Source of the DNA: JANYCG01 sp031392945
Lineage (GTDB): Bacteria; Pseudomonadota; Gammaproteobacteria; Burkholderiales; Burkholderiaceae_C
DNA length: 46,895 bases
Direction: 5' to 3'
NCBI GenBank assembly: GCA_031392945.1
Contig: JANMVT010000290.1
Span: 1-46,895, forward strand
The notes beneath the pieces were generated by a model. It had not been told where the DNA came from, ran no database searches, and was given only the letters and a program-made list of their open reading frames with translations. Positions 15,918-23,044 of the stretch are shown here, piece by piece; the first letter of the stretch is position 1, and every line of letters begins with the position of its first letter. A program made the position numbers and the translations under genes.

Positions 15918-18599
15918 TCATTCGTCCAAACCCGCCGCCAGCGTGGACGCATCGACGATGTGCTGCGCATCCACTCCAAAGAAATTGCGCAGCGCCGCAC
16001 GCGTGTCGCTGCGGCCAAATCCGTCAGTGCCCAGCGTCACATAGCGGCGACCCTCGGGAATGAAGGCGCGAATGCTTTCTGGCACCGCCCGCACGTAGTC
16101 AGTGGCTGCAATGATGGGCCCCCTGCTTTGTTCAAGCAGGGTGGTGATGAAGGGCAAGACGCTGTTCCGGCCGGGCTGCGTGCCAGCCTGGCCATCGCGC
16201 GCCAGCTCGCTCCAGCTTGTCACGCTGAACACGGTGACATCAAAGCCTTGACCTGCAAGCTGTGCAGCGGCCCGGATGGCCTCGTTCAAAATGGCGCCAG
16301 AGCCAAGCAGTGTGATTGTTTTTAATGAAACAGGAGGTTTCCCCTCGTCGCATATGGATTTATAGCTACAAAACTTGTAGCATCCACGCAAAACATGATC
16401 TTCGACACCCGCAGGCAGATCAGGCTGCGCGTAGTTCTCGTTCATCAGCGTGACGTAGTAGAAGACGTTCTTCTGCTCCACCATCATTTCGCGGATCCCT
16501 GAGTCCACAATCACGGCCATCTCACCCGCAAAAGCCGGGTCATAAGCCTTGCAGTTGGGAATCGTCGCCGCGATCAGGTGGCTGGTGCCGTCCTGGTGTT
16601 GCAGGCCCTCGCCGCCCAGCGTGGTGCGGCCAGAAGTGGCGCCCAAAAGAAAGCCGCGCGGCTGCTGGTCGGCCGCTGCCCAGATCTGGTCGCCCACGCG
16701 CTGAAAACCAAACATTGAGTAGTAGATGTAGAACGGCAGCATGGCCAGGCCGTGCACGCTGTAGCTGGTGGCCGCCGCTGTCCAGCTGGCGATGGCCCCC
16801 GCTTCGCTGATGCCCTCTTCCAGAATTTGGCCATCCAGCGCCTCACGGTAGCTGAGCACTGAGCCAATGTCTTCGGGTGAATAGCGCTGGCCCATGCTGG
16901 AATAGATGCCCACCTGCTTGAACAAATTGGCCATGCCAAAGGTGCGGGCCTCGTCGGCCACGATGGGCACGATGCGCGGCCCCAGTTCCTTGTCTTTGAG
17001 CAAGGCCCCCAGAATGCGCACAAAGGCCATGGTGGTGCTCATTTCCTTGCCAGCCGCGTTGACTGCAAAGTTGGCATAACTGGCCAGCTCAGGCACTGGG
17101 ATCGGCGCGCAAGCGGTCTCGCGCCGGGGCAGGAAGCCCCCAAGCTGCTGACGATGGCGGTGCAGGTACAACATTTCAGGGCTGTCGTCAGCCGGTTTGT
17201 AGAACGCGAGCGAGGTGGCCTGCTCGTCGGTGAGGGGCAGGTTGAACCGGTCGCGGAACTCCAGCAACTCTTCGCCGCCGAATTTCTTCTGCGAATGCGT
17301 GGTCATCTTGCCCTGCCCCGCTGCACCCATTCCGTACCCTTTCTTGGTGTGCGCGAGGATGACGGTGGGCTGGCCGTGATGGGCGGCCGCAGCCGAGTAG
17401 GCCGCGTGGATTTTGACCAGGTCGTGCCCACCGCGTTTGAGGCGGTCAATCTGCTCATCGGTCATGCCCTGGGCCAGGCGTTTGAGTTCTTCGTTCTGGC
17501 CAAAGAAGTTGTCGCGGTTGAAGCGGCCATCCTTGGTGGCGAAGGTCTGCATCTGCCCATCCACCGTCCTGGCGAAGGCCCGTGCGAGCGCGCCCGTGGT
17601 GTCGCGCGCGAACAGGCCGTCCCAGTCGCTGCCCCACACCAGCTTGATGACGTTCCAGCCGGCGCCGGAGAAAAGCTTTTCCAGCTCGTCGATGATGCGG
17701 CCATTGCCCCGCACCGGGCCGTCGAGGCGCTGCAAGTTGCAGTTCACCACCCACACCAGGTTGTCCAGCCCCTCACGCGCGGCCAGGGTCAGCGCGCTCA
17801 TGGATTCGGGTTCGTCCATCTCGCCATCGCCGAAAACTCCCCAGACTTTTCGGCTGGAGCAGTCCAGCAGATGGCGGTGGCTCAGGTAACGCATGAAGCG
17901 CGCGTGGTAGATCGAGCTGATGGGGCCAATGCCCATGGAGCCCGTGGGGAACTGCCAGAAATCGGGCATCAAATACGGGTGGGGATAGCTGCACAGGCCG
18001 CGTGCGCTGCCAGCGCCAGTGGCCGCCGGTGCCGTGAGCTCCTGCCGGTAGTGGGCCAGGTCATCCTCGGTCAGCCGGCCCTCAAGAAACGCGCGCGCGT
18101 AAACGCCCGGCGAGCTGTGTGGCTGGAAGAAAACCAGATCACCCCGGTGCTGGCCCTCGCCCGTGCCCTCCCGCGCGTGAAAGAAGTGGTTGAAACCGGC
18201 TTCAAACAGGTCGGCCGCGCTGGCGTAGCTGGCAATGTGGCCGCCCAGGTCGCCATAGGCCTGATTGGCCCGGACCACCATCGCCAGCGCATTCCAGCGC
18301 ATCAGTGAGGCCAGCCGCTCTTCAATGGCGAGGTCACCGGGGAACGCAGGTTGGTCCTCCACGCCAATCGTGTTGACATAGGGTGTGTTGAGGTCAACCT
18401 TCCAGCCAATGCGGGTCTCGTGGGCCAGCCGGGTGAGTTCGTCCAATATCTGGCGCGCACGTGCGGCGCCTTGTGAGTTGACGATGGCCTTGAAGGCATC
18501 TCGCCACTCCAGTGTTTCTTCAGGATCCGGGTCGACGGCAGGCAACGGTTCAAGCAGGTGATGGGCGGCCAGGTGGCGGGCGGGCAAGGGTACGTTCAT
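15918..18599 (-). CDS. aceE: Homodimeric 2-oxoacid (pyruvate or 2-oxobutyrate) dehydrogenase E1
   Basis: 893 residues, the usual length of homodimeric AceE-type E1, which decarboxylates the 2-oxoacid with thiamine diphosphate and acylates E2. Motifs include GDLGGHIASYASAADLFEAG, SHRHLLDCSSRKVWGVFGDGEMDEPE (ThDP-binding GDGEMDEPES) and VYYVTLMNENY-type sequence in the C-terminal half. No E2 or E3 gene is nearby and an Lrp/AsnC regulator is divergent, an arrangement like mdeB (2-oxobutyrate-type E1)-mdeR of Pseudomonas, so this may be a specialised paralogue. About residues 739-761 are encoded by a dispersed-repeat copy in a surface-loop position. No Shine-Dalgarno sequence is visible before ATG 18599. 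Confidence 0.93.
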   Translation of the reverse strand: MNVPLPARHLAAHHLLEPLPAVDPDPEETLEWRDAFKAIVNSQGAARARQILDELTRLAHETRIGWKVDLNTPYVNTIGVEDQPAFPGDLAIEERLASLMRWNALAMVVRANQAYGDLGGHIASYASAADLFEAGFNHFFHAREGTGEGQHRGDLVFFQPHSSPGVYARAFLEGRLTEDDLAHYRQELTAPAATGAGSARGLCSYPHPYLMPDFWQFPTGSMGIGPISSIYHARFMRYLSHRHLLDCSSRKVWGVFGDGEMDEPESMSALTLAAREGLDNLVWVVNCNLQRLDGPVRGNGRIIDELEKLFSGAGWNVIKLVWGSDWDGLFARDTTGALARAFARTVDGQMQTFATKDGRFNRDNFFGQNEELKRLAQGMTDEQIDRLKRGGHDLVKIHAAYSAAAAHHGQPTVILAHTKKGYGMGAAGQGKMTTHSQKKFGGEELLEFRDRFNLPLTDEQATSLAFYKPADDSPEMLYLHRHRQQLGGFLPRRETACAPIPVPELASYANFAVNAAGKEMSTTMAFVRILGALLKDKELGPRIVPIVADEARTFGMANLFKQVGIYSSMGQRYSPEDIGSVLSYREALDGQILEEGISEAGAIASWTAAATSYSVHGLAMLPFYIYYSMFGFQRVGDQIWAAADQQPRGFLLGATSGRTTLGGEGLQHQDGTSHLIAATIPNCKAYDPAFAGEMAVIVDSGIREMMVEQKNVFYYVTLMNENYAQPDLPAGVEDHVLRGCYKFCSYKSICDEGKPPVSLKTITLLGSGAILNEAIRAAAQLAGQGFDVTVFSVTSWSELARDGQAGTQPGRNSVLPFITTLLEQSRGPIIAATDYVRAVPESIRAFIPEGRRYVTLGTDGFGRSDTRAALRNFFGVDAQHIVDASTLAAGLDE
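16317..16385 (-). repeat. Dispersed repeat copy 3, inside aceE
   Basis: On the minus strand: GGATGCTACAAGTTTTGTAG, then CTATAAATCCATATGCGACG and AGGGG. The head TGCTAC..TAGCTATAAA..CATAT..CGAGGG matches copies 2 and 6. It stays in frame and encodes a Cys/Ser/Lys-rich loop (FCSYKSICDEGKPP) that other E1 proteins do not show at this place; the tail after CGAGGG has diverged. Confidence 0.6.
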
Positions 18600-18648
18600 G
18601 GGAGGTATTTTTGAAGCTTGTTCAGTTTGGAACTTTAGAGCGATTGAT

Positions 18649-18700
18649 GCCGCATATGCGGCTGATTTGATGGGTTATTTTTATATTATTAAGTATAAAA
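18649..18700. promoter_or_regulatory. Palindromes in the aceE/lrp divergent promoter region
   Basis: Two symmetric sites lie between the divergent genes: a perfect 14-base palindrome GCCGCATATGCGGC (18649-18662) and TTTTATA, 8 bases, TATAAAA (18679-18700). The gap is strikingly AT-rich compared with its surroundings. Lrp-family proteins bind such repeated symmetric sites, so these are candidate operators for the adjacent regulator. Confidence 0.5.
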
Positions 18701-18730
18701 TGCTTTAAATAATCGCTTAATTGAAATAAA

Positions 18731-19225
18731 ATGAAACTGGACACGACGGACATCAGAATTTTGAGCGAGCTGCAAGCCAACGGGGCCTTGTCCAACGTGG
18801 AGCTGGCCCGCCGGGTGCACCTGTCGCCCTCACCTTGCCTTGCCAGGGTGAAGGCGCTGGAGGCCTCGGGTGTCATTGCCCGCTACGTTGCCCTGGTCGA
18901 TCCGCTCAAAATGGGTTTGGGGCTCAACGTGTTCATCTCGATCAGCCTCAGGGCCCAAAACAAGGTGTCGCTGGCCGAATTTGAGCAGCGCATTGCCGAG
19001 CACGACGAAGTCATGGAGTGTTACCTGATGACTGGCGACAGCGACTACCTGATCCGCGTCGCGGTGGCGGATATTGGTGCGCTTGAGAAATTCATCATCG
19101 AGCAACTCACGCCGATCCCGGGCATTGAAAAAATCAGGTCGAGCTTTGCGCTCAAACAGGTGCGTTATAAAACGGCGCTGCCGCTGTCCCGAGGGCGGGT
19201 TCAACACGGCGCTGACATCGCTTGA
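18731..19225 (+). CDS. Lrp/AsnC-family transcriptional regulator
   Basis: 164 residues: N-terminal HTH (LDTTDIRILSELQANGALSN, then VELARRVHLSPSPCLARVKALE) and a C-terminal RAM/AsnC ligand-binding domain (VMECYLMTGDSDYLIRVAVAD, PGIEKIRSSFALKQVRYKTALP). This family senses amino acids. It is divergent from the E1 gene with 131 bases between, and by analogy with MdeR probably controls that gene in response to an amino acid such as methionine or a branched-chain amino acid; this is inference. There is no clear ribosome-binding site before ATG 18731. It converges with ureD. Confidence 0.93.
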   Translation: MKLDTTDIRILSELQANGALSNVELARRVHLSPSPCLARVKALEASGVIARYVALVDPLKMGLGLNVFISISLRAQNKVSLAEFEQRIAEHDEVMECYLMTGDSDYLIRVAVADIGALEKFIIEQLTPIPGIEKIRSSFALKQVRYKTALPLSRGRVQHGADIA

Positions 19226-19275
19226 AAATTTATAGCGCTATGTTGACCAAATACGGGGGCTTGCGGCCGATTTAC
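19226..19275 (+). repeat. Possible dispersed repeat copy 4 at the ureD 3' end
   Basis: TTTATAGCGCTATG followed 8 bases later by ATACGGGGGCTTGCGGCCG resembles the repeat order (TAGC, then GGGG, then GGCC). The distal part is also the antisense of the conserved UreD C-terminal residues SPRIW, so part of the resemblance may be chance. Confidence 0.3.
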
Positions 19276-20068
19276 TCCACAAGATGGCACGCCAGGCAGC
19301 CCAGACACCTTTGAGCATCTGCATGGCCGGTTCCACCAGCGGCGCCAGCACCCGCACCACCACCACCTGTTCGTTGGGGCTGGTCGCCCCGGCGGTGGCG
19401 CGCAGGGCGTGTGCTTCGATGACGGCGCGGGCGCCGTCCAGCGCCTGCTGGCGGCGGGCCCGATGGAGCTTCACACCGGTGGCAAAGAAGATCGACGCCA
19501 TGCAGCTATGGCCTGCCAAACCCAGCGGGCCTTTCATCAGCCGTGTGTCTTTCGCGTCCAGGCGGCCACGCTCCAGCCACAGTCCGGGCGCCTCGATGTG
19601 CTGGCAAAAACTGCCGCGTTCAAACGGAGCCTGGGCATGCGGAAGGCCAAAGGCGGTGACATCCCAGCCGATGAATTCGGCACCGGAGTCCAGCGCCAGC
19701 GTGAGGCGGTTTTCGGCCTGGCAGCCGTTATAACAAAGCGCTTCCATGGGCAGCCACTCCAGCCGCGCCTGGTCCTTCAGGTGGATGCGTGTGCGCTGCA
19801 GTGCCAGCTCCCCGTCCGATCTGTAGAAGCGCGTGGCGCCCGGCGTGGTGATCAGGCCATGGGCGTTGCCGCTTGCGCTGATTTGAAGGTCCAGCGTGTC
19901 GCCGCCGACCAGGCCACCCGGCGGATGCACCAGCACGTTGTGGCAAATGGCGTCGCCCTCGGGGTACAAGCTTTGCAGGATGCGCAAGGGGCCGTTGTGT
20001 TCATGGCGGGCGACGGCGCGTGCTTGCTCGCAGGTGTAGTCGAGTTTCAAGGACGCGTGCCAGGCCAT
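19238..20068 (-). CDS. ureD: Urease accessory protein UreD
   Basis: 276 residues, normal for UreD/UreH, which with UreF and UreG loads nickel into urease. Typical segments are LQSLYPEGDAICHNVLVHPP, GGLVGGDTLDL, TPGATRFYRS, LEWLPMEALCYNG and the C-terminal SPRIWST. No ureA, ureB, ureC, ureE, ureF or ureG lies in the window: upstream is an ABC permease gene and downstream a convergent lrp gene. It is therefore a lone ureD at the tail of the purine/ABC-transporter operon. A dispersed-repeat copy lies just upstream (20099-20157). The rest of the urease operon may be elsewhere; a second ureD there would make this one redundant. Confidence 0.93.
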   Translation of the reverse strand: MAWHASLKLDYTCEQARAVARHEHNGPLRILQSLYPEGDAICHNVLVHPPGGLVGGDTLDLQISASGNAHGLITTPGATRFYRSDGELALQRTRIHLKDQARLEWLPMEALCYNGCQAENRLTLALDSGAEFIGWDVTAFGLPHAQAPFERGSFCQHIEAPGLWLERGRLDAKDTRLMKGPLGLAGHSCMASIFFATGVKLHRARRQQALDGARAVIEAHALRATAGATSPNEQVVVVRVLAPLVEPAMQMLKGVWAAWRAILWSKSAASPRIWST

Positions 20069-20098
20069 GAAGTTTGCAACAAAAGTCAGGAACGAACG

Positions 20099-20157
20099 AG
20101 CTATAAATAGAGGAGCAAACTATTTAATCTACACGAGGGCAATTGACCAATTTATTC
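20099..20157 (+). repeat. Dispersed repeat copy 5 (ureD-permease gap)
   Basis: GAGCTATAAATAG, a variable stretch, CTATTTAATC, then ACACGAGGGCAATTGACCAA and TTTATTC. It shares the TAGCTA/CGAGGG/CCAATTT order with copies 2, 6 and 7 and occupies most of the 115-base gap between ureD and the permease gene. Confidence 0.65.
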
Positions 20158-20183
20158 ACTGAATCCGGTAGAAAAACGAAAAA

Positions 20184-20951
20184 TCAGGTGTTCTGGCTGC
20201 CGCGGTGCGCCCAGCCCGTGGTGTGGTTTTCAATCGCGCTGAACAGTTCGTACATGGCCATGGCCATCGCGCCGACTACGACCAGGCCTGCAAAGGCCAG
20301 GCCCATCTGCATGGCTGAGCCGGCCGAGATCAACAGGTAACCGATGCCTTCGTTGGCGGCGGTCATCTCACTCACCGTGGTGCCGACAAAGGCCAGCGTG
20401 ATCGCCACCTTCAGGGAGCCGTAAAAATAGGGCATGGAACGCGGCAGGCCGACCTTGACCAGCACGTCCCAGCGTTTGGCGCCCAGCACCCGCAACACGT
20501 CTTCCAGCTCAGGCTCCAGCGTGGCCAGGCCGGTGGCGATGTTGACCATGATGGGGAAGAAGCTGATCAGGAAGGCGGTCAAAATGGCCGGGCCCACGCC
20601 AATGCCAAACCACACTACCAGAATCGGCACAAAGGCCGCCTTGGGCAAGGCGTTGAAGGCGGTCATCAGCGGGTACACCGCCGCGTAGGCCAGGCGTGAG
20701 CTGCCAATCACAAAACCCAGCAGCACACCCACCACGATGGCGATGCCAAAGCCCGCCATCGTCACCCAGTAAGTGCGCCAGGCGTGGGCGCCAATGATGG
20801 CCTTGAACTCCCAGAACTGCGTCCAGATGCGCCAGGGGCTGGGGAAGATGAATTCCGAGACGCTGAAGGCCGAGCAGATGATCTGCCACAGCGCAATCAC
20901 CAGCGCCAGCAAAATCCAGGGTGACCATTTTTCGAGTTTTTTCTTGTTCAT
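20184..20951 (-). CDS. ABC transporter permease (SsuC/TauC type)
   Basis: 255 residues with six hydrophobic helices and the coupling-loop EAA motif (LEDVLRVLGAKRWDVLVKVGLPRSMPYF, conserved Gly in VLGA). It belongs to the nitrate/sulfonate/taurine/thiamine-precursor permease family. ATG 20951 is preferred; a TTG at 20963 overlapping the ATPase stop would add four residues. It forms the membrane part of the importer with the two genes upstream. Its place inside a purine-catabolism operon suggests a purine-derived or pyrimidine-like ligand, but the ligand cannot be read from the sequence. Confidence 0.93.
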   Translation of the reverse strand: MNKKKLEKWSPWILLALVIALWQIICSAFSVSEFIFPSPWRIWTQFWEFKAIIGAHAWRTYWVTMAGFGIAIVVGVLLGFVIGSSRLAYAAVYPLMTAFNALPKAAFVPILVVWFGIGVGPAILTAFLISFFPIMVNIATGLATLEPELEDVLRVLGAKRWDVLVKVGLPRSMPYFYGSLKVAITLAFVGTTVSEMTAANEGIGYLLISAGSAMQMGLAFAGLVVVGAMAMAMYELFSAIENHTTGWAHRGSQNT

Positions 20952-20959
20952 GGCGGACT

Positions 20960-21820
20960 TCAAACTTTGGCTGGACTGGCTGTTGTTGTGGGCGTGGCGG
21001 CCGATTGCCGGATCGCGCCGATGTGGGAACGCAATTCGTGCACGATGTCGGTGAATTCTTTGGTGTAGGTGATCTCCAGGTCGCGCGGACGCGGCAAATC
21101 AATCGCTTTCTTCACCACAAAACGCCCCGGGCTCTTGCTCATCACGTAAACCGTGTCGGCCAGAAAGACGCTTTCGCGCAAGTCATGGGTGACCAGGATC
21201 ACGTTGAATTTCTGCTCGGTCCACAGGTCGCGCAGAATGCACCACAACTCCTCGCGGGTGAAGGCGTCGAGCGCGCCAAAGGGCTCGTCCAGCAGCAGCA
21301 TTTTGGGCTCGTGGATCAGGGCGCGGCAGATGCTGGCGCGCTGCTGCATGCCGCCCGACAGCTCCCACGGGAATTTGTCTTCATACCCGCCCAAGCCCAC
21401 CTTTTGCAGCAGCTTGCGGGCGCGCTCTTCGTATTCTTTGCGCTTGGCCTTGAAGCTGCTGCGATAGGGTTCAACAATCTCCAGCGGCAGCAGGACGTTG
21501 TCCACCGTGCTGCGCCAGGGCAGCAAGGACGGCGCCTGGAACGCCATGCCCGAGATCTTGAGTGGCCCCGTCACAGCCTGCTGGTCAATCAGGATCTTGC
21601 CAGTGGACGGCATCTTCAGCCCGGTGGTGAGCTTCATGAAAGTGGACTTGCCACAGCCCGAGGGACCGACGATGGCGATGAACTCGCCCTGGCGCACCCT
21701 GAGGTCGATGGCTTCGACCGCAAAATGTTTCTGGGCCAGCAGTTCGTCGTTGTAGGCGAGCCAGACGTCGGAAAAATCAACGAACCAGGGCCGAGGCGTG
21801 TCTGTCACTCTGTTGTCCAA
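20960..21820 (-). CDS. ABC transporter ATP-binding protein (SsuB/TauB type)
   Basis: 286 residues with Walker A GPSGCGKST, Q-loop AFQAPSLLPW, signature LSGGMQQR, Walker B MLLLDEPFGALD and H-loop VTHDLRE. The start is uncertain: the frame opens with TTG at 21820, directly against a dispersed-repeat copy, and GTG at 21808 is the other candidate; neither has a good ribosome-binding site and no suitable ATG exists. The repeat may therefore have replaced the original 5' end or leader. It energises the permease encoded 8 bases downstream. Confidence 0.92.
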   Translation of the reverse strand: MDNRVTDTPRPWFVDFSDVWLAYNDELLAQKHFAVEAIDLRVRQGEFIAIVGPSGCGKSTFMKLTTGLKMPSTGKILIDQQAVTGPLKISGMAFQAPSLLPWRSTVDNVLLPLEIVEPYRSSFKAKRKEYEERARKLLQKVGLGGYEDKFPWELSGGMQQRASICRALIHEPKMLLLDEPFGALDAFTREELWCILRDLWTEQKFNVILVTHDLRESVFLADTVYVMSKSPGRFVVKKAIDLPRPRDLEITYTKEFTDIVHELRSHIGAIRQSAATPTTTASPAKV

Positions 21821-21882
21821 TAAAAATGGCCGTTGACCCTCGTTGGAATTGCATAGTTAGCTATTAATAATGTAGCAATCCG
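21820..21882 (-). repeat. Dispersed repeat copy 6 (start of the ABC ATPase gene)
   Basis: On the minus strand: TTGCTACATTATTAATAGCT, then AACTATGCAATTCCAACGAG and GGTCAACGGCCATTTTTATT. It aligns well with copy 7 inside puuD (TAGCTAAC, AAT.CC..CGAGGGTCA, GGCCA.TTT). It fills the gap between the substrate-binding gene and the ATPase gene. Confidence 0.72.
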
Positions 21883-21886
21883 GGTT

Positions 21887-22918
21887 TTACTTTTTGGCTG
21901 GCAAGACGTTCAGCTCGGCCTTGGTCGGCAGAAACGAGCCGTTCCAGACCGCGTCCGGGTTGATGCGCGTCTTGGTGTTGAAGGCGTCCGACACCTGGGA
22001 CGCCATCAAGGATAGGCGCGGGCCATTGACTTGGCCAAAACCTTCGGCGCGGGCGTTGGGGCTGTTGATGACGGTGTCAATTGCCAGTTTCAGTCGGCGG
22101 GTTTCGAGTTCAACATTGATGATGCCGTCACGCGCCTTCACGTCCTGGATGGCTGCAGCTGGATTGCCAATCACATCCTTCATGCCTTTGGCAAATGCCA
22201 CCAGAAAGGCTTTGACAGCCGCCGGGTTGTCCTTGATCAGTTTGGGTGACACGATGATGGCGTTGCCATACAGTTTGACGCCAAAGTCCGGGTAAGGCAG
22301 GACCACCACGTCTTCGGCTTTGACGCCGCGCGCCTCAATGTTGAGCAGGGACGTGAAGGTGAAGCCGGTAATGGCGTCCACGTCACCGCGCACCAGCATG
22401 GTTTCGCGCAGCGGCGGGTCCATGGCGGTCCACTGCACGCCCGTGATGTTGTTGGCTTTGGAGAAGATCGGAAAGGCGCGACGCCCCGCGTCAAACACCG
22501 GGGCGCCGAGTTTCTTGCCGTTCAGGTCCGCCGGTGTCTTGATGCCGGATTTTTTGAGGGCCATGACCGACGCCGGCGTGTCGTTGTAAACCATCATCAC
22601 CGCCACCGGTTTGCTGGGGGCATCGGGGTTGTTGGCATGGAATTCCATCAGCGCGGCCAGGTCGGCAAAACCGATGTCGTAGGCGCCCGAGGCCACGCGG
22701 GTCACTGCGCCGCCCGAGCCGTTGCCGGCATCCACCGTGACATCCAGCTTGGCGTCCTTGAAATAACCCTTGGCGACGGGTGTCAAAAACAGCGCCGCCG
22801 GGCCTTCAAAACGCCAGTCAAGCTGGAACTTGATGGGGGTGTTTTGTGCAAGTGCTGCACTCAAGGTGCTTGCGAAAGCCAGGGCGACGGCGGTTTTGAG
22901 AATCAGGCGTTTTGACAT
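21887..22918 (-). CDS. ABC transporter substrate-binding protein (NMT1/SsuA-like)
   Basis: 343 residues with a clear signal peptide (MSKRLILKTAVALAFASTLS, cut after ALA) and the NMT1/THI5-like periplasmic binding fold: IKFQLDWRFEGPAALFLTPV, AKGYFKDAKLDVTVDAG, VASGAYDIGFADLAALMEF. Proteins with the FQLDW start resemble pyrimidine-precursor or riboflavin-type receptors as well as taurine/sulfonate ones, so the ligand is open. ATG 22918 follows GGAG by 8 bases; an upstream ATG at 22978 would spoil the signal peptide. It is followed by its ATPase and permease genes. The 126 bases to the M20 gene hold no feature I recognise. Confidence 0.92.
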   Translation of the reverse strand: MSKRLILKTAVALAFASTLSAALAQNTPIKFQLDWRFEGPAALFLTPVAKGYFKDAKLDVTVDAGNGSGGAVTRVASGAYDIGFADLAALMEFHANNPDAPSKPVAVMMVYNDTPASVMALKKSGIKTPADLNGKKLGAPVFDAGRRAFPIFSKANNITGVQWTAMDPPLRETMLVRGDVDAITGFTFTSLLNIEARGVKAEDVVVLPYPDFGVKLYGNAIIVSPKLIKDNPAAVKAFLVAFAKGMKDVIGNPAAAIQDVKARDGIINVELETRRLKLAIDTVINSPNARAEGFGQVNGPRLSLMASQVSDAFNTKTRINPDAVWNGSFLPTKAELNVLPAKK

Positions 22919-23044
22919 GGTGGCTCCAGAGTTGACAGTTGAGGTGGATTGAAAAAGTCGGTGAAAGGGTTCAAGCAAAAATGATGCCGTGGCAAAGCAT
23001 GGTTGAAATAGGGTGGCTGAAACAAGGTGCGCGTTTTGGGCCGT

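Noticed and set aside
17154..18308. A 384-codon open frame on the plus strand
   Set aside because: It is antisense to the well-supported E1 gene, has no family motif and reflects GC-rich codon bias.
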